A DNA stretch of 64,000 nt, from positions 34,373 to 98,372 of the forward strand of contig NZ_VKGK01000024.1 in NCBI RefSeq assembly GCF_007197645.1, given 5' to 3'. The position numbers were made by a program, and so were the translations under genes. Of the stretch, positions 35,372-45,666 are shown piece after piece; the stretch's first letter is position 1; every line of letters starts with the position of its first letter. Below the pieces are notes generated by a model. That model saw only the letters and a list, made by a program, of their open reading frames with translations. It made no database searches and was not told where the DNA came from. This DNA comes from Shewanella hanedai (GTDB taxonomy: Bacteria > Pseudomonadota > Gammaproteobacteria > Enterobacterales > Shewanellaceae).

Positions 35372-35522
35372 TGAAGTGACCTCAAAACCGACCTATAGCC
35401 AGCATAAACTAAGCCAGTTTCCATTAATTAAGCGACTAAATCGAAACTGACTTTATGTACCATTTTGGGGAGATACAGAAATACACATTTACCTAATAAA
35501 TACTGCAAACAGCAATAGATTA

Positions 35523-35942
35523 TTATTCTGGAAAATGATTTATTTTATTGAGTAAAGTAACGAAAGCAAGACGCTCTTCTATCGAAAGATTTTCTAAAAA
35601 ATGTTCATTGACACGTTCAGCTTCAACAATTAAATCTTGCTCTAACGCCTTACCGGAATCCGTTAAGAATATCTTAAAAGCACGACGATTCTCAGCCTCT
35701 TGGTGGCGAGTCACGAAGCCTTGAAGCTGAAGTTGATCTAAGATGCGGGTCATGGTGTAGTTTGCGACATCACAGCGTTTCGATAACTCAGTCTGAGTTA
35801 TCCCCTCCTCTTGCCACAAAGCAAAAAGAACCGGCCATAACTTAATATCTAACTGGTACCGCTTGAGTTTCTGATCTAGCGCGTTTTGCAGATCAACATT
35901 CAGATGAGAGACCAGATAGCCTAAACTTTCCGTCTGTTTCAA
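35523..35942 (-). CDS. MarR-family transcriptional regulator
   Basis: A 139-residue winged-helix regulator. The MarR fold is clear: dimerisation helix at the start, then ITQTELSKRCDVANYTMTRILDQLQLQGFVTR (recognition helix followed by wing), and RRAFKIFLTDSGKAL. Such proteins are usually repressors released by small phenolic ligands or oxidants. It has no adjacent divergent efflux or detoxification gene, so the target is unknown. It reads towards the 114-residue gene and lies downstream of the DUF1285 gene with a 113-base gap. Confidence 0.9.
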   Translation of the reverse strand: MKQTESLGYLVSHLNVDLQNALDQKLKRYQLDIKLWPVLFALWQEEGITQTELSKRCDVANYTMTRILDQLQLQGFVTRHQEAENRRAFKIFLTDSGKALEQDLIVEAERVNEHFLENLSIEERLAFVTLLNKINHFPE

Positions 35943-36055
35943 TCAACACCTCCACACGTTGAGCACCTCTTTTAATATTACCACTTAGTTCTCAAGAAAC
36001 TAGGCCTAGTAAGAACTTATTACACATAAATATTAAATTATTTACTATCAGTGGC

Positions 36056-36499
36056 TTATTCATCAACCATTATGAACTGGTTGATATATCGATAGTAACA
36101 GGCGCGACCTAGTTTCGCTACCAGCCCTCTGTCAACTAACACAGTAATCTCTTCATCTTTAACGTTAAAAGCATCAATACTGTCTATTTGGTACTGAGTG
36201 CCTAATGCTGTGACCACCTCTACTCTTCCCATCTCTAGAAGATGGTAATCAACCGCTATTAACGGAAAACGAGCCACCTCAACCTTTAACTTTTCAACAG
36301 GCGTGATCAGAAAGTATTCCCCATTAATACAGTTAAGAATAGAGGAGAATAAACGTGCAAATTTAGTCGGTAAACTTTCGTCAAGGTAAAACCAGTGACC
36401 TTGATCATCAATCTTAAACAATACAGCTTCTGAGCAAAGCTCAGCATCTTGGGTGACCTTTGTAAGCGCTCGCTCTACAGAGATGTTGTTATCGCTCAT
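36056..36499 (-). CDS. DUF1285 family protein
   Basis: A 147-residue protein of the DUF1285 family (recognised from memory): N-terminal helix, then LFKIDDQGHWFYLDESLPTKFARLFSSIL, the GEYFLITPVEKLKVEV strand region and a C-terminal beta part. Function unknown; no membrane segment. The frame extends ten codons upstream, but I set the start at ATG 36499, since TAGGAAAC is correctly placed. It follows ydiJ on the same strand after 48 bases, so co-transcription is likely. Confidence 0.82.
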   Translation of the reverse strand: MSDNNISVERALTKVTQDAELCSEAVLFKIDDQGHWFYLDESLPTKFARLFSSILNCINGEYFLITPVEKLKVEVARFPLIAVDYHLLEMGRVEVVTALGTQYQIDSIDAFNVKDEEITVLVDRGLVAKLGRACYYRYINQFIMVDE

Positions 36500-36547
36500 A
36501 CTGTTTCCTAAATAGCTGAGACTAAGCAAAACCTAGCCCCATATTGT

Positions 36548-39500
36548 CTATTGAACAATTAAACTCAATAGCGCTTCAACCGGGTGTTTTGGCTTAAACC
36601 CACCAAAACGCTTTACCTGACTTCGACAAGAGTAGCCTGACACTAAGATCTGCTCTTGTGGCAACGCCTTTAATGCTTGCTCCCAAGACATGCCAAAAAG
36701 ATCTTGCGATCGTTGTTGGTTCTCTAGTTCGTGTCCATAAGTGCCTGCCATACCACAACACCCCATGTTAGCTGTCTTCAAATCAGCTCCAAAGTAAGAG
36801 AAGATTTGCTGCCACTCTTTACCTGTATTCGGTTTGGTGGTGGACTCAGTACAATGGCTAAACCAAGTAAACTCTCGCTTTACTTCATTGATTGGTGCGT
36901 TGGACGGACGATCTTTTATCGCTTCCAGCAACCACTCATTAGCCAATTTAACGTCAAAGTCACCACACTCATCGCCCAGCACTTCACGATACTCATCGCG
37001 ATAACAGAGCACCATGGCCGGATCAACCCCAACCATAGGAATATTGAGCTGGTGTACTTTAGCGAGAAAGTCAGCTGAAGATTTTGCTGTTCTAGCAAAT
37101 TTATCTAAAAAGCCTTTTATATGGATAGGTTTCCCATTTGGCTTAAAGGGCAACAATATTGGCTTTAAGCCCATTTTTTCTATTAGTTTAATAAAGTGAT
37201 AAACCGTTCCGGCTTCGTAAAAGCTGTTAAAAGGATCTTGTACGACTAAGACATATTCGGCGCGTTGATGTTCAGGAATCGACTCTAACGCCTCAAGATC
37301 ATAACCTCGACTTGCATGGCCATCGAGTCGCTGTTTAAGCGTAGGAACCGACAGTGCGGGCGCATCGACATAACCGATGGCTTTTTTGATCACCCATTGA
37401 CTCACCGGATTCTGAGAAACGGCATTGGTCAATCTTGGCACTTTTGCCATCAGAGGCAACACATCTTCAATTCCTGCAACTAAGTAATCTTTTGTAGGGC
37501 GCAAGTATCGTTGATAATAGATATTGAAAAACTGGGCTCTGAACTTCGGCACATCCACTTTAACGGGGCATTGTGATGAACACGCCTTACACGCTAAGCA
37601 CCCCTTGAGGGACTCCATTACTTCGTGGGAGTAATCATATTCACGATCCATTTTTAACGTGTTTTGCGCTCTTTGTAATAAGCCTATAGGTTTAGCCTTA
37701 GACAAAGCTTCAACATCGACCCCTTCAGCTTCTAATAACCTTAGCCACTCACGCATCAAACCCGCTCGGCCTTTTGGTGATTGAACTCTGTCACCTGTCA
37801 CTTTAAATGAGGGACACATAGGGGAATACGTGCTGTAGTTGAAGCACATTCCGTTACCATTGCAGTTCATCACATCAGGAAATGCATCACGCGTATTGAT
37901 TGGGATCTGCCGGTCAAAACTACCGCGTTTAGCGCTCTCTACATTATAGATAAGCGCCCCAGTGCCCTTTGGTGCCACCAGCTTACCTGGGTTAAGCTTA
38001 TTATGAGGATCAAACAGGCTTTTAACCTCTTGAAGTAATCCGTAAAGCTCATCTCCAAACACCGCCGGACCGTACTCACCTCTTACCCCTTTCCCGTGCT
38101 CTCCCCACATTAAACCACCATACTTAAGGGTTAATGTGGCAACTTGATCAGAGACAACTTTGAGCAGTTTTTCATCGTTAACATCACACATATCGAGCGC
38201 AGGTCTAACATGAAGTACACCGGCATCCACATGGCCGAACATACCGTACTGCAGCTGATGACTATCGAGTAATGCTCTGAACTCCATGATAAAATCAGCA
38301 AGTTTTTCAGGTGGTACTGCCGTATCTTCAGCAAAGGCCAAAGGTTTACGACGCCCTTTAGTCGCCCCTAATAATCCCACCGCTTTTTTACGCATGGCGT
38401 AGATCATATTGATGCTGTTTTTATCACTGGTGACTTGATAGCCTAGTAGTCCACCAGCAGAATTTTCAACTTGTTTATCCAGCACCAATAACAGTGCAGC
38501 GACTTTGGCTTCAACCTCCTCTTTATCACCGGCAAATTCAACCATATTGAGCCCATCAATCACAGCGCCAGGTACATCTTTAATCAGTTCAGAAACTGAG
38601 TGCCAGATAATATCTTGTTGAGCCAAATTGAGCACTTTAGAGTCTACGGTTTCAACAACCGTAGCATTAGCCTTAACCAGATCTGGAGCATGCCTTAATG
38701 CTGATTCAAACGAATCATATTTAATGTTGACCATCATGCGGACACTTGGCAGAGGCGTAATATTCAATTTAGCCTCAGTAATAACTGCCAGTGTGCCTTC
38801 AGAGCCCGTTAAAATCCGCGATAAATTAAACTCAGTAAGCTCAGAGTCCCACACATTTTTCAAGTCGTAACCGGTTAAGAAACGATTTAGTTTAGGAAAG
38901 CGCGCTTCAATCTGTGAACGATTTGTCCGGCACAGCATCGCTATCTCTTGGGTAAGCTTCTGCCCAAGTAGATTAGGAGTGACAGTGCCAATATCCTCTA
39001 GCCTGTCGTGTGAAACGGTTTCGGTGTCCAGCACACTGCCGTCATACAGCACGCTCGACAAGGTTAAGACATGATCGGATGTTTTACCGTAAACCAGTGA
39101 GCCCGCGCCGGAGGCGTCGGTATTGACCATGCCACCAATAGTTGCGCGATTCGATGTAGAAAGGTCGGGACTAAAGAAAAAACCATGGGGTCGAAGTGCA
39201 TCGTTTAAAGCATCTTTAACCACACCAGCTTGAACTTTTACCCATTTCTCTTCAGGATTTATTTCGATAACTTTATTGAGATAGCGAGACAAGTCTAAAA
39301 TAATGCCGTGAGTTAGCGACTGACCATTAGTGCCCGTTCCACCGCCTCGCGCACTAAACACTACTTTATCGAATTCAGTTTTCGCTGCTAAGCTCAATGC
39401 AATACTGACATCTTGCTGACTTTTAGGATAAATAACGGCTTGGGGAAGAAACTGATAGACAGAGTTATCTGTCGCTTGTGCTAAACGCGCACTGTACCTT

Positions 39501-39613
39501 TTATCGATGTCACCGCAAAAGTCACCTTGCTCCAGAGCGTCTAAGAAGGAGAGGTACACAGGCTCAAGGGTTTGTTCATGGGATAATTTAGGCAACTTAA
39601 CGATCGGCAACAT
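36548..39613 (-). CDS. ydiJ: YdiJ-type FAD/Fe-S dehydrogenase (D-2-hydroxyacid, probably D-2-hydroxyglutarate)
   Basis: A 1021-residue fusion, the size of E. coli YdiJ (1018). Residues about 45-480 form the FAD-binding PCMH domain and FAD_oxidase_C (ARGGGTGTNGQSL; EHGKGVRGEYGP). A 4Fe-4S ferredoxin unit follows near residue 660 (CLACKACSSQCPVKV), and a CCG domain lies at the end (MGCCGMAGTYGHE). The E. coli protein has been reported as a D-2-hydroxyglutarate dehydrogenase; older annotation is D-lactate dehydrogenase. Which 2-hydroxy acid is used here cannot be told from sequence. It sits next to ppsA as in the E. coli ydiJ-ppsA region. The promoter lies in the 105-base gap after the ppsA terminator. 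Confidence 0.9.
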   Translation of the reverse strand: MLPIVKLPKLSHEQTLEPVYLSFLDALEQGDFCGDIDKRYSARLAQATDNSVYQFLPQAVIYPKSQQDVSIALSLAAKTEFDKVVFSARGGGTGTNGQSLTHGIILDLSRYLNKVIEINPEEKWVKVQAGVVKDALNDALRPHGFFFSPDLSTSNRATIGGMVNTDASGAGSLVYGKTSDHVLTLSSVLYDGSVLDTETVSHDRLEDIGTVTPNLLGQKLTQEIAMLCRTNRSQIEARFPKLNRFLTGYDLKNVWDSELTEFNLSRILTGSEGTLAVITEAKLNITPLPSVRMMVNIKYDSFESALRHAPDLVKANATVVETVDSKVLNLAQQDIIWHSVSELIKDVPGAVIDGLNMVEFAGDKEEVEAKVAALLLVLDKQVENSAGGLLGYQVTSDKNSINMIYAMRKKAVGLLGATKGRRKPLAFAEDTAVPPEKLADFIMEFRALLDSHQLQYGMFGHVDAGVLHVRPALDMCDVNDEKLLKVVSDQVATLTLKYGGLMWGEHGKGVRGEYGPAVFGDELYGLLQEVKSLFDPHNKLNPGKLVAPKGTGALIYNVESAKRGSFDRQIPINTRDAFPDVMNCNGNGMCFNYSTYSPMCPSFKVTGDRVQSPKGRAGLMREWLRLLEAEGVDVEALSKAKPIGLLQRAQNTLKMDREYDYSHEVMESLKGCLACKACSSQCPVKVDVPKFRAQFFNIYYQRYLRPTKDYLVAGIEDVLPLMAKVPRLTNAVSQNPVSQWVIKKAIGYVDAPALSVPTLKQRLDGHASRGYDLEALESIPEHQRAEYVLVVQDPFNSFYEAGTVYHFIKLIEKMGLKPILLPFKPNGKPIHIKGFLDKFARTAKSSADFLAKVHQLNIPMVGVDPAMVLCYRDEYREVLGDECGDFDVKLANEWLLEAIKDRPSNAPINEVKREFTWFSHCTESTTKPNTGKEWQQIFSYFGADLKTANMGCCGMAGTYGHELENQQRSQDLFGMSWEQALKALPQEQILVSGYSCRSQVKRFGGFKPKHPVEALLSLIVQ

Positions 39614-39660
39614 ATCAGTTCTTTCTATTTATTATTAGTGTAGGCCAAACAGTATAAACA

Positions 39661-39688
39661 AAAAAAAAGCCGCTAAGTAGCGGCTTTT
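39661..39688 (-). terminator. Terminator of ppsA
   Basis: AAGCCGCTA-AG-TAGCGGCTT (39667-39686); on the minus strand it enters a T8 tract. Confidence 0.9.
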
Positions 39689-39717
39689 AAGATTAGCTTA
39701 TTCTATTTAAAGATAAA

Positions 39718-42087
39718 TTAAGCGTCTTGTTTACCTAGGTACAACCAAGTATCAATAACGGTATCTGGGTTTAACGATACGCTATCAATGCCCTGCTCTA
39801 CTAACCAGGCTGCAAAATCAGGGTGATCTGATGGTCCTTGACCACAAATCCCCACATAAGCACCTTTCGCTTTAGCCGCTTTAATGGCCATAGCCAATAA
39901 CGCCTTAACCGCATCATTGCGTTCATCAAACAGGTGACTGATGATGCCAGAATCACGATCTAGACCTAAGGTCAGCTGAGTTAAATCGTTTGAACCGATA
40001 GAGAAACCATCGAAGTGCTCAAGGAACTGATCAGCAAGTAGTGCGTTTGAAGGCAGTTCACACATCATAATGACACGTAGACCGTCTTTACCGCGCTCTA
40101 AACCTTGCTCTTTTAACAAATCAATCACTTGTCTCGCTTCATCAACCGTGCGCACGAATGGGATCATGATTTCAACATTCTTTAACCCCATATCATTACG
40201 AACGCGTTTAATCGCTTCACACTCTAGTGCGAAACAATCACGGAACGATTCAGAGATATAACGGCTTGCACCACGGAAACCCAACATCGGGTTTTCTTCT
40301 TCAGGCTCATACTTGTCACCACCGACCAAGTTAGCGTATTCGTTTGACTTAAAATCAGACATACGAATAATCACTTTCTTTGGATGGAAAGCCGAAGCGA
40401 TAGTCGCCATGCCTTCAACGAGGCGAGCAACATAGTATTCAACAGGAGAAGAGTAACCAGCGATCATCTCATGTATTTCAGCCTGCAGCGCCGCATCTTG
40501 CTTATCAAACTCAAGTAACGCTTTAGGGTGAATACCGATCATACGGTTAATGATGAACTCAAGACGTGCTAGACCAACCCCTTCATTAGGAAGACGAGCA
40601 AAATCAAACGCTCTGTCAGGGTTACCTACGTTCATCATGATCTTCATCGACAATTCAGGCATTGAATCGACGCGAGAACGAAGTACATCAAAGCCTTGAA
40701 TACCTTCGTAAATGAAACCTGTATCACCTTCAGCACAAGAAACCGTCACTTCTTGACCATTCTTGATACGCTCAGTCACATCACCACAACCAACAACCGC
40801 AGGAACACCTAGTTCGCGAGCGATAATTGCAGCATGACAAGTACGTCCACCTCGGTTAGTCACAATTGCGCTTGCGCGCTTCATGATAGGTTCCCAGTCA
40901 GGATCTGTCATGTCGGTAACAAGTACATCACCTTCTTTGATTTGATCCATGTCTGCAATTGACGATAAAACTTTAGCAACACCGCTACCGATCTTGTGAC
41001 CGATGGCACGGCCTTCACAGATAACATCGCTCTTGCTTTGTAAGTGGTAACGCTCAATCAGTTGCACATCTTCACGAGAACGAACCGTCTCTGGGCGTGC
41101 TTGCACGATATAAAGCTTGCCATCGTTACCGTCTTTAGCCCACTCAATGTCCATTGCACGGCCGTAGTGCTTTTCAATGATCATAGCTTGCTTAGCAAGC
41201 TCCATCACTTCTTCGTCATTTACAGAGAATTCACGGCGCTGAACGGCAGGTACATCTTCAATCTTAACTTGCTTACCGTGCTCAAGATCGTCTGAGTAAA
41301 CCATCTGAATCAACTTGCTACCAATATTGCGGCGTACAACCGCTTTATGGCCAGCTGTTAAACTTGGCTTATGCACATAAAACTCATCAGGGTTAACGGC
41401 ACCTTGAACAACCATTTCACCTAGACCGAATGAAGAGGTAATGAATACCACATCATTGTTGCCAGACTCAGTGTCCATGGTGAACATCACACCCGATGCT
41501 GCAGTGTCAGAGCGAACCATACGCTGAACACCGGCAGACAAGGCGACACCTTTGTGATCATAACCTTGGTGTACACGATAAGAGATAGCACGGTCATTAA
41601 ATAAAGAAGCAAAAACATGCTTAATCGCAACCAAGACAGAATCATAACCTTTAACGTTCAGGAATGTTTCTTGTTGGCCAGCGAATGATGCGTCAGGCAT
41701 ATCTTCAGCAGTCGCAGATGAGCGAACTGCAAATGAAGCATCTTTAGTTTCTGAGGAAAGTTTGTCGTATGAATCGCGAACAACTTGCTCGAATTCAGCG
41801 TGGAATGGGGTATCGATCACCCATTGTCTGATCTGTGCACCGGCTGCAGTCAGTGCGCTCACGTCATCTACATCTAAAACATCTAGGATGTCATATATTT
41901 TCTGGTTTAGTCCACTTTGTTCAAGAAACTCATTGAACGCGTAAGAGGTGGTTGCAAAACCACCAGGCACTTGAACACCTGCGTTAGATAAATTGCTAAT
42001 CATCTCTCCAAGAGAAGCGTTCTTACCGCCCACCTTGTTGACGTCACCCATGCTTAATTCTTGATACCAGAGTACATATTGTTGCAC
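39718..42087 (-). CDS. ppsA: PpsA, phosphoenolpyruvate synthase
   Basis: A 789-residue enzyme that makes PEP from pyruvate and ATP for gluconeogenesis. The N-terminal nucleotide-binding domain begins with VGGKNASLGEMI. The phosphohistidine swivel domain contains GGRTCHAAIIARELGVPA, whose His carries the phosphate, and the C-terminal barrel ends with a GICGQGPSDHP motif. It is divergent from ppsR, its activity switch. Length is that of E. coli PpsA (792). Confidence 0.97.
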   Translation of the reverse strand: MQQYVLWYQELSMGDVNKVGGKNASLGEMISNLSNAGVQVPGGFATTSYAFNEFLEQSGLNQKIYDILDVLDVDDVSALTAAGAQIRQWVIDTPFHAEFEQVVRDSYDKLSSETKDASFAVRSSATAEDMPDASFAGQQETFLNVKGYDSVLVAIKHVFASLFNDRAISYRVHQGYDHKGVALSAGVQRMVRSDTAASGVMFTMDTESGNNDVVFITSSFGLGEMVVQGAVNPDEFYVHKPSLTAGHKAVVRRNIGSKLIQMVYSDDLEHGKQVKIEDVPAVQRREFSVNDEEVMELAKQAMIIEKHYGRAMDIEWAKDGNDGKLYIVQARPETVRSREDVQLIERYHLQSKSDVICEGRAIGHKIGSGVAKVLSSIADMDQIKEGDVLVTDMTDPDWEPIMKRASAIVTNRGGRTCHAAIIARELGVPAVVGCGDVTERIKNGQEVTVSCAEGDTGFIYEGIQGFDVLRSRVDSMPELSMKIMMNVGNPDRAFDFARLPNEGVGLARLEFIINRMIGIHPKALLEFDKQDAALQAEIHEMIAGYSSPVEYYVARLVEGMATIASAFHPKKVIIRMSDFKSNEYANLVGGDKYEPEEENPMLGFRGASRYISESFRDCFALECEAIKRVRNDMGLKNVEIMIPFVRTVDEARQVIDLLKEQGLERGKDGLRVIMMCELPSNALLADQFLEHFDGFSIGSNDLTQLTLGLDRDSGIISHLFDERNDAVKALLAMAIKAAKAKGAYVGICGQGPSDHPDFAAWLVEQGIDSVSLNPDTVIDTWLYLGKQDA

Positions 42088-42213
42088 AGTTCTATCTCCG
42101 CAAGTTTATTTCAGTGTAGCCCCTTCACAGGAGGGCAGCGGCATTTTACACTCCAGCACAACGAACGTAAATCTATAATTTTATTTGTAATTTTATTACT
42201 ACAAGAGGTCGAA

Positions 42214-43026
42214 ATGTTACGTAAAGTATTTTATATCTCAGATGGGACAGCGATCACAGCAGAGGTGTTTGGACACGCCGTTCTTTCACAATTTCCCGTT
42301 GATTTTGATGCGCTTACCATTCCGTTTGTAGAAACAGAAGCTAAGGCAAACGAAGTTAAGGCTCAAATTGATGATTGTTTTATTACAACAGGTGAGCGCC
42401 CTTTGGTCTTCCATTCCATCGTAAAAGCGGAGATCAGAAACATCATCTACAGCAGCGAAGGCTTGGATTATGATTTTTTGAACACTTTTGTGGCGCCTTT
42501 AGAGCAACAATTGGGAATTAAGGCCTCTCCGGTGGTTCATCGTACCCACGGAAACATGAATGAGAGTTATGAAGCCCGTATCAATGCCATTAATTACACC
42601 ATGGATAACGATGATGGTCAGACATTGAAAAATATAGATAAAGCCGATTTAGTCTTATTAGGGGTCTCTCGTTGTGGCAAAACCCCTAGTAGCCTCTACC
42701 TTTCAATGCAGTTTGGTATAAAAGCGGCAAACTATCCTTTTGTCGAAGATGACATGGATAACCTAAAACTGCCCGATGAATTAAAACGTAATAAGAGCAA
42801 ACTATTCGGTCTAACAATCTCCCCTGAGCGTCTGCATGAAATTCGTCAGAGCCGCATGGAGAACAGTCGTTACTCATCATTAAGGCAGTGCCGTATTGAA
42901 GTGAAAGAGGTTGAGATGATGTATAAACGCGAACGGATCCCGTTTGTGAATACCACGAATCACTCGGTTGAGGAGATCGCCACCAAGATATTGGCCGTAA
43001 CAGGTCTTGAACGTCACATGTTCTAA
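42214..43026 (+). CDS. ppsR: PpsR, PEP synthase regulatory kinase/pyrophosphorylase
   Basis: A 270-residue DUF299 protein that switches PpsA off by ADP-dependent Thr phosphorylation and on again by Pi-dependent dephosphorylation. The P-loop is GVSRCGKTPSSLYLS near residue 150, and the family N-terminus is VFYISDGTAITAEVFG. The frame is open a further 51 codons upstream into the ppsA start; I set ATG 42214, which has AAGAGG upstream and begins the homology. The divergent ppsA/ppsR pair is conserved. Confidence 0.95.
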   Translation: MLRKVFYISDGTAITAEVFGHAVLSQFPVDFDALTIPFVETEAKANEVKAQIDDCFITTGERPLVFHSIVKAEIRNIIYSSEGLDYDFLNTFVAPLEQQLGIKASPVVHRTHGNMNESYEARINAINYTMDNDDGQTLKNIDKADLVLLGVSRCGKTPSSLYLSMQFGIKAANYPFVEDDMDNLKLPDELKRNKSKLFGLTISPERLHEIRQSRMENSRYSSLRQCRIEVKEVEMMYKRERIPFVNTTNHSVEEIATKILAVTGLERHMF

Positions 43027-43241
43027 ATTTGTTCTCGATATAAATAGTGCAAATAATCTAAGTCCAATTAGCTCAATCATTAGACTTATACCGGAAGAAA
43101 AGCCTCTATTTGGCAATTAATCTGCACAGTGACCTATAAATACTCTAATTTTTCCCGAGTTAGGCACTGTGCATCCTGTCATGATTAGTTATAATCCGAT
43201 GCAATCAGGCAAAATGCCCATACGAACGCTCGGTATAATGA

Positions 43242-44306
43242 ATGACCATTAAAACAGATGAACTACGCACCACTTTATTATGTAAAGCTATCTCGCCTGC
43301 TAAGTTAGCTTCTGAATTTCCATTAACCCAAGATGCTGCAGACTATTTAGTGCAGCAACGACGCGAAGTAGAAGCCATTTTAACTGGCGATGATCAGCGA
43401 CTACTAGTGATCATTGGCCCTTGCTCTATCCATGACACTAGCGCTGCAATCGATTATGCAAAACGTTTGTCTGTTCTACATCAAGAATTAAAAGACGATC
43501 TGTGTATTTTAATGCGCGTCTACTTTGAAAAGCCAAGAACGACGGTGGGTTGGAAAGGTTTAATTTCTGATCCCGATCTCGATGGTAGCTTTAATGCGAA
43601 CAAAGGCTTGCGCCTAGCCCGTCAGCTACTGCAAGAGATCACTGAGCTAAAGCTGCCTATTGCCACTGAGTTCCTCGATATGGTGAACGGTCAATATATC
43701 GCAGACTTGATCACATGGGGCGCTGTGGGTGCTCGTACAACAGAAAGCCAAATTCATCGTGAAATGGCATCAGCATTATCTTGTCCGGTAGGCTTTAAGA
43801 ATGGCACTGACGGCAATATCAATATCGCTATTGATGCTGTACGTGCAGCTAAAGAGCCTCATATCTTCTACTCTCCGGATAAAGACGGTGCAATGGCAGT
43901 TTACCGCACCAGTGGTAATCCATACGGGCACATTATTTTACGCGGTGGTAAAGAGCCTAACTACCATGCTGAGGATATTAACTCTGCAGCGCAGCAGTTA
44001 AACAGTGTTGGAGTGTCACACCGCATGGTGGTTGATTTCAGTCACGGCAATAGTCAAAAGAAACATGGTCAGCAGATTGCGGTTGCAGACAGCATCATGG
44101 AGCAGATGCGTCAAGGCTCAACGGCAATAGCCGGTATCATGGCTGAGAGCTTTATTGAAGAAGGCAATCAGAAAGTGGTTCCCGGTGAAGCACTGGTCTA
44201 CGGTAAAAGTATCACCGATGCCTGTCTACATTGGGAAGATTCTGAAATACTGATCCGTGCACTTGCGAAAGCATCAAGAGACAGAATTGAGTTATTGAAT
44301 AAGTAA
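43242..44306 (+). CDS. DAHP synthase (3-deoxy-7-phosphoheptulonate synthase, class I)
   Basis: A 354-residue enzyme for the first step of the shikimate pathway, from PEP and erythrose 4-phosphate. Class I markers are VIIGPCSIHD near residue 65, the metal/PEP site VGFKNGTDGN near 185 and HRMVVDFSHGNSQK near 260. In E. coli the paralogue beside ppsA-ppsR is aroH (Trp-sensitive), which suggests this is its counterpart, but I cannot tell AroF/G/H feedback type from sequence alone. I see no TrpR or TyrR box in the 215-base upstream gap. A long terminator follows. Confidence 0.93.
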   Translation: MTIKTDELRTTLLCKAISPAKLASEFPLTQDAADYLVQQRREVEAILTGDDQRLLVIIGPCSIHDTSAAIDYAKRLSVLHQELKDDLCILMRVYFEKPRTTVGWKGLISDPDLDGSFNANKGLRLARQLLQEITELKLPIATEFLDMVNGQYIADLITWGAVGARTTESQIHREMASALSCPVGFKNGTDGNINIAIDAVRAAKEPHIFYSPDKDGAMAVYRTSGNPYGHIILRGGKEPNYHAEDINSAAQQLNSVGVSHRMVVDFSHGNSQKKHGQQIAVADSIMEQMRQGSTAIAGIMAESFIEEGNQKVVPGEALVYGKSITDACLHWEDSEILIRALAKASRDRIELLNK

Positions 44307-44318
44307 CACTCTTCTTTT

Positions 44319-44355
44319 AAAAAAGGCTTCACTGTTATGCAGTGAAGCCTTTTTT
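44319..44355. terminator. Bidirectional terminator
   Basis: AAGGCTTCACTG-TTATG-CAGTGAAGCCTT (44323-44351) with A and T runs outside, between the convergent DAHP synthase and LPMO genes. Confidence 0.93.
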
Positions 44356-44373
44356 ACATCTACAACCTATCGG

Positions 44374-45567
44374 TTATTGACTACAAGGACCCAAGTCCTT
44401 CCAAACGCCCCACTGACCAGATGCAGAGGGAACATCATTTTTAGTCCACCATTGCGCTTGGTAGCGGACCAAATCATGAGCGACCTCATCGCCAGTGCTG
44501 TACACCCCACTATCTATCCAGAGTGCTAAATCACACCCACTCGGCGGCTCTGTTGGCGTCTTTACATCCAGTCTAAACGTAAGTCCTAACTGCTTGGTCC
44601 ATACTTTATTCAGTACTAAATCTTCTGAATAAACAATGTCACCCGTAGTCTGCTTAATACCAACTTGCACCAATTCTGCATGCTGTTGCGCGACTGACTC
44701 AGCTAACTGACGAGCCCATAAATCCGTCATGACATTGGTCGGATCAATCGCCAACTTTTCAAATATAAGCTCTTCTCCTTGTGCACTAAACAGACGGAAC
44801 CAGACTTTATCCCCCTCATTAGCGCTTAAACCATTTGCGATGTATTGTTCAAGCTCTGACCACTCAAGCGGCTCGGTATCGTTAACAATGTTAATATCAC
44901 TGCAGTTATAAAAGCCTTCACCAGCGGCATCTTCACGCTGCCATCGGGTATATAACGTCGCAGGCCCACTTCTATCCAGTGGGAAAGGAATGGCAATTTG
45001 ATACACTTTTTTGCCATTAACCTCGCTCACTGCAATGTTAGCCACTTGGGCAATAAGGGTAAGCTTTTCCCAACTCAACACTTCGCTGGCCACATCAAAA
45101 GTGTCATCGGATAGATAAAACTCCCAAAAGCTTGGATTATGAGGCGTATGAGCATCGAAAATAACCGTGATCTGTCCATTCTCATCCGGCGTCATATCAC
45201 TTCGCTGCCAAAACATAGAAGGGTTATCCATGCCGGATTTTTCAACATCGCCACCAGCACAAAGTTGACCATTGGGGATCGCCGACCGCACCGCTGTAGT
45301 GCTATTGTAATCCACCACATTTTTAGAAAACTCATTGTTTTGAACCAGCTGTTTAGTCCCTGTTGCTAGAAACGCTGCACGGCAGGCCAAATTAGGGATC
45401 GCTGAACCATCGTCAGGCCACCAATATCCACCATCGTCGACACAAAACTGTTGACGCGCTTTTGGGTTATCCATATAACCATGTGCATTCACACTGGACA
45501 CTGGCATCGCATTTGCGAGCAGTATTGCGCCCAATGTCATTGAGTATGCTTTAAAATTAAGTCTCAT
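44374..45567 (-). CDS. Secreted AA10 lytic polysaccharide monooxygenase with chitin-binding module
   Basis: A 397-residue copper monooxygenase that cleaves crystalline chitin oxidatively. The signal peptide ends SSVNA|HGYMDNP, freeing the N-terminal His of the copper brace; the second His lies in AHTPHNPSFWEFYL (mature residue 115). The AA10 domain covers mature residues 1-200. A middle module (SELEQYIANGL to LGLTFRLDV) resembles domain 2 of Vibrio GbpA. The C-terminus is a CBM5/12 module with the YQAQWWTKND motif. I choose ATG 45567 over the one two codons earlier, since a GAG box fits it better. It lies downstream of a chitinase on the same strand. Confidence 0.92.
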   Translation of the reverse strand: MRLNFKAYSMTLGAILLANAMPVSSVNAHGYMDNPKARQQFCVDDGGYWWPDDGSAIPNLACRAAFLATGTKQLVQNNEFSKNVVDYNSTTAVRSAIPNGQLCAGGDVEKSGMDNPSMFWQRSDMTPDENGQITVIFDAHTPHNPSFWEFYLSDDTFDVASEVLSWEKLTLIAQVANIAVSEVNGKKVYQIAIPFPLDRSGPATLYTRWQREDAAGEGFYNCSDINIVNDTEPLEWSELEQYIANGLSANEGDKVWFRLFSAQGEELIFEKLAIDPTNVMTDLWARQLAESVAQQHAELVQVGIKQTTGDIVYSEDLVLNKVWTKQLGLTFRLDVKTPTEPPSGCDLALWIDSGVYSTGDEVAHDLVRYQAQWWTKNDVPSASGQWGVWKDLGPCSQ

Positions 45568-45666
45568 AATCATCTCAAATTAGGGAGGTATATCGTAAAC
45601 ACCTCCCGTAATGTTGGAGTAATGCCACTTTTGTCAGAGGCATTGAGGATTCCACTAATCAAAATG

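Noticed and set aside
42061..42213. Upstream extension of the ppsR frame overlapping the ppsA start
   Set aside because: A good ribosome binding site and the family N-terminus are at 42214; the extension has no family-like sequence and would overlap divergent ppsA.
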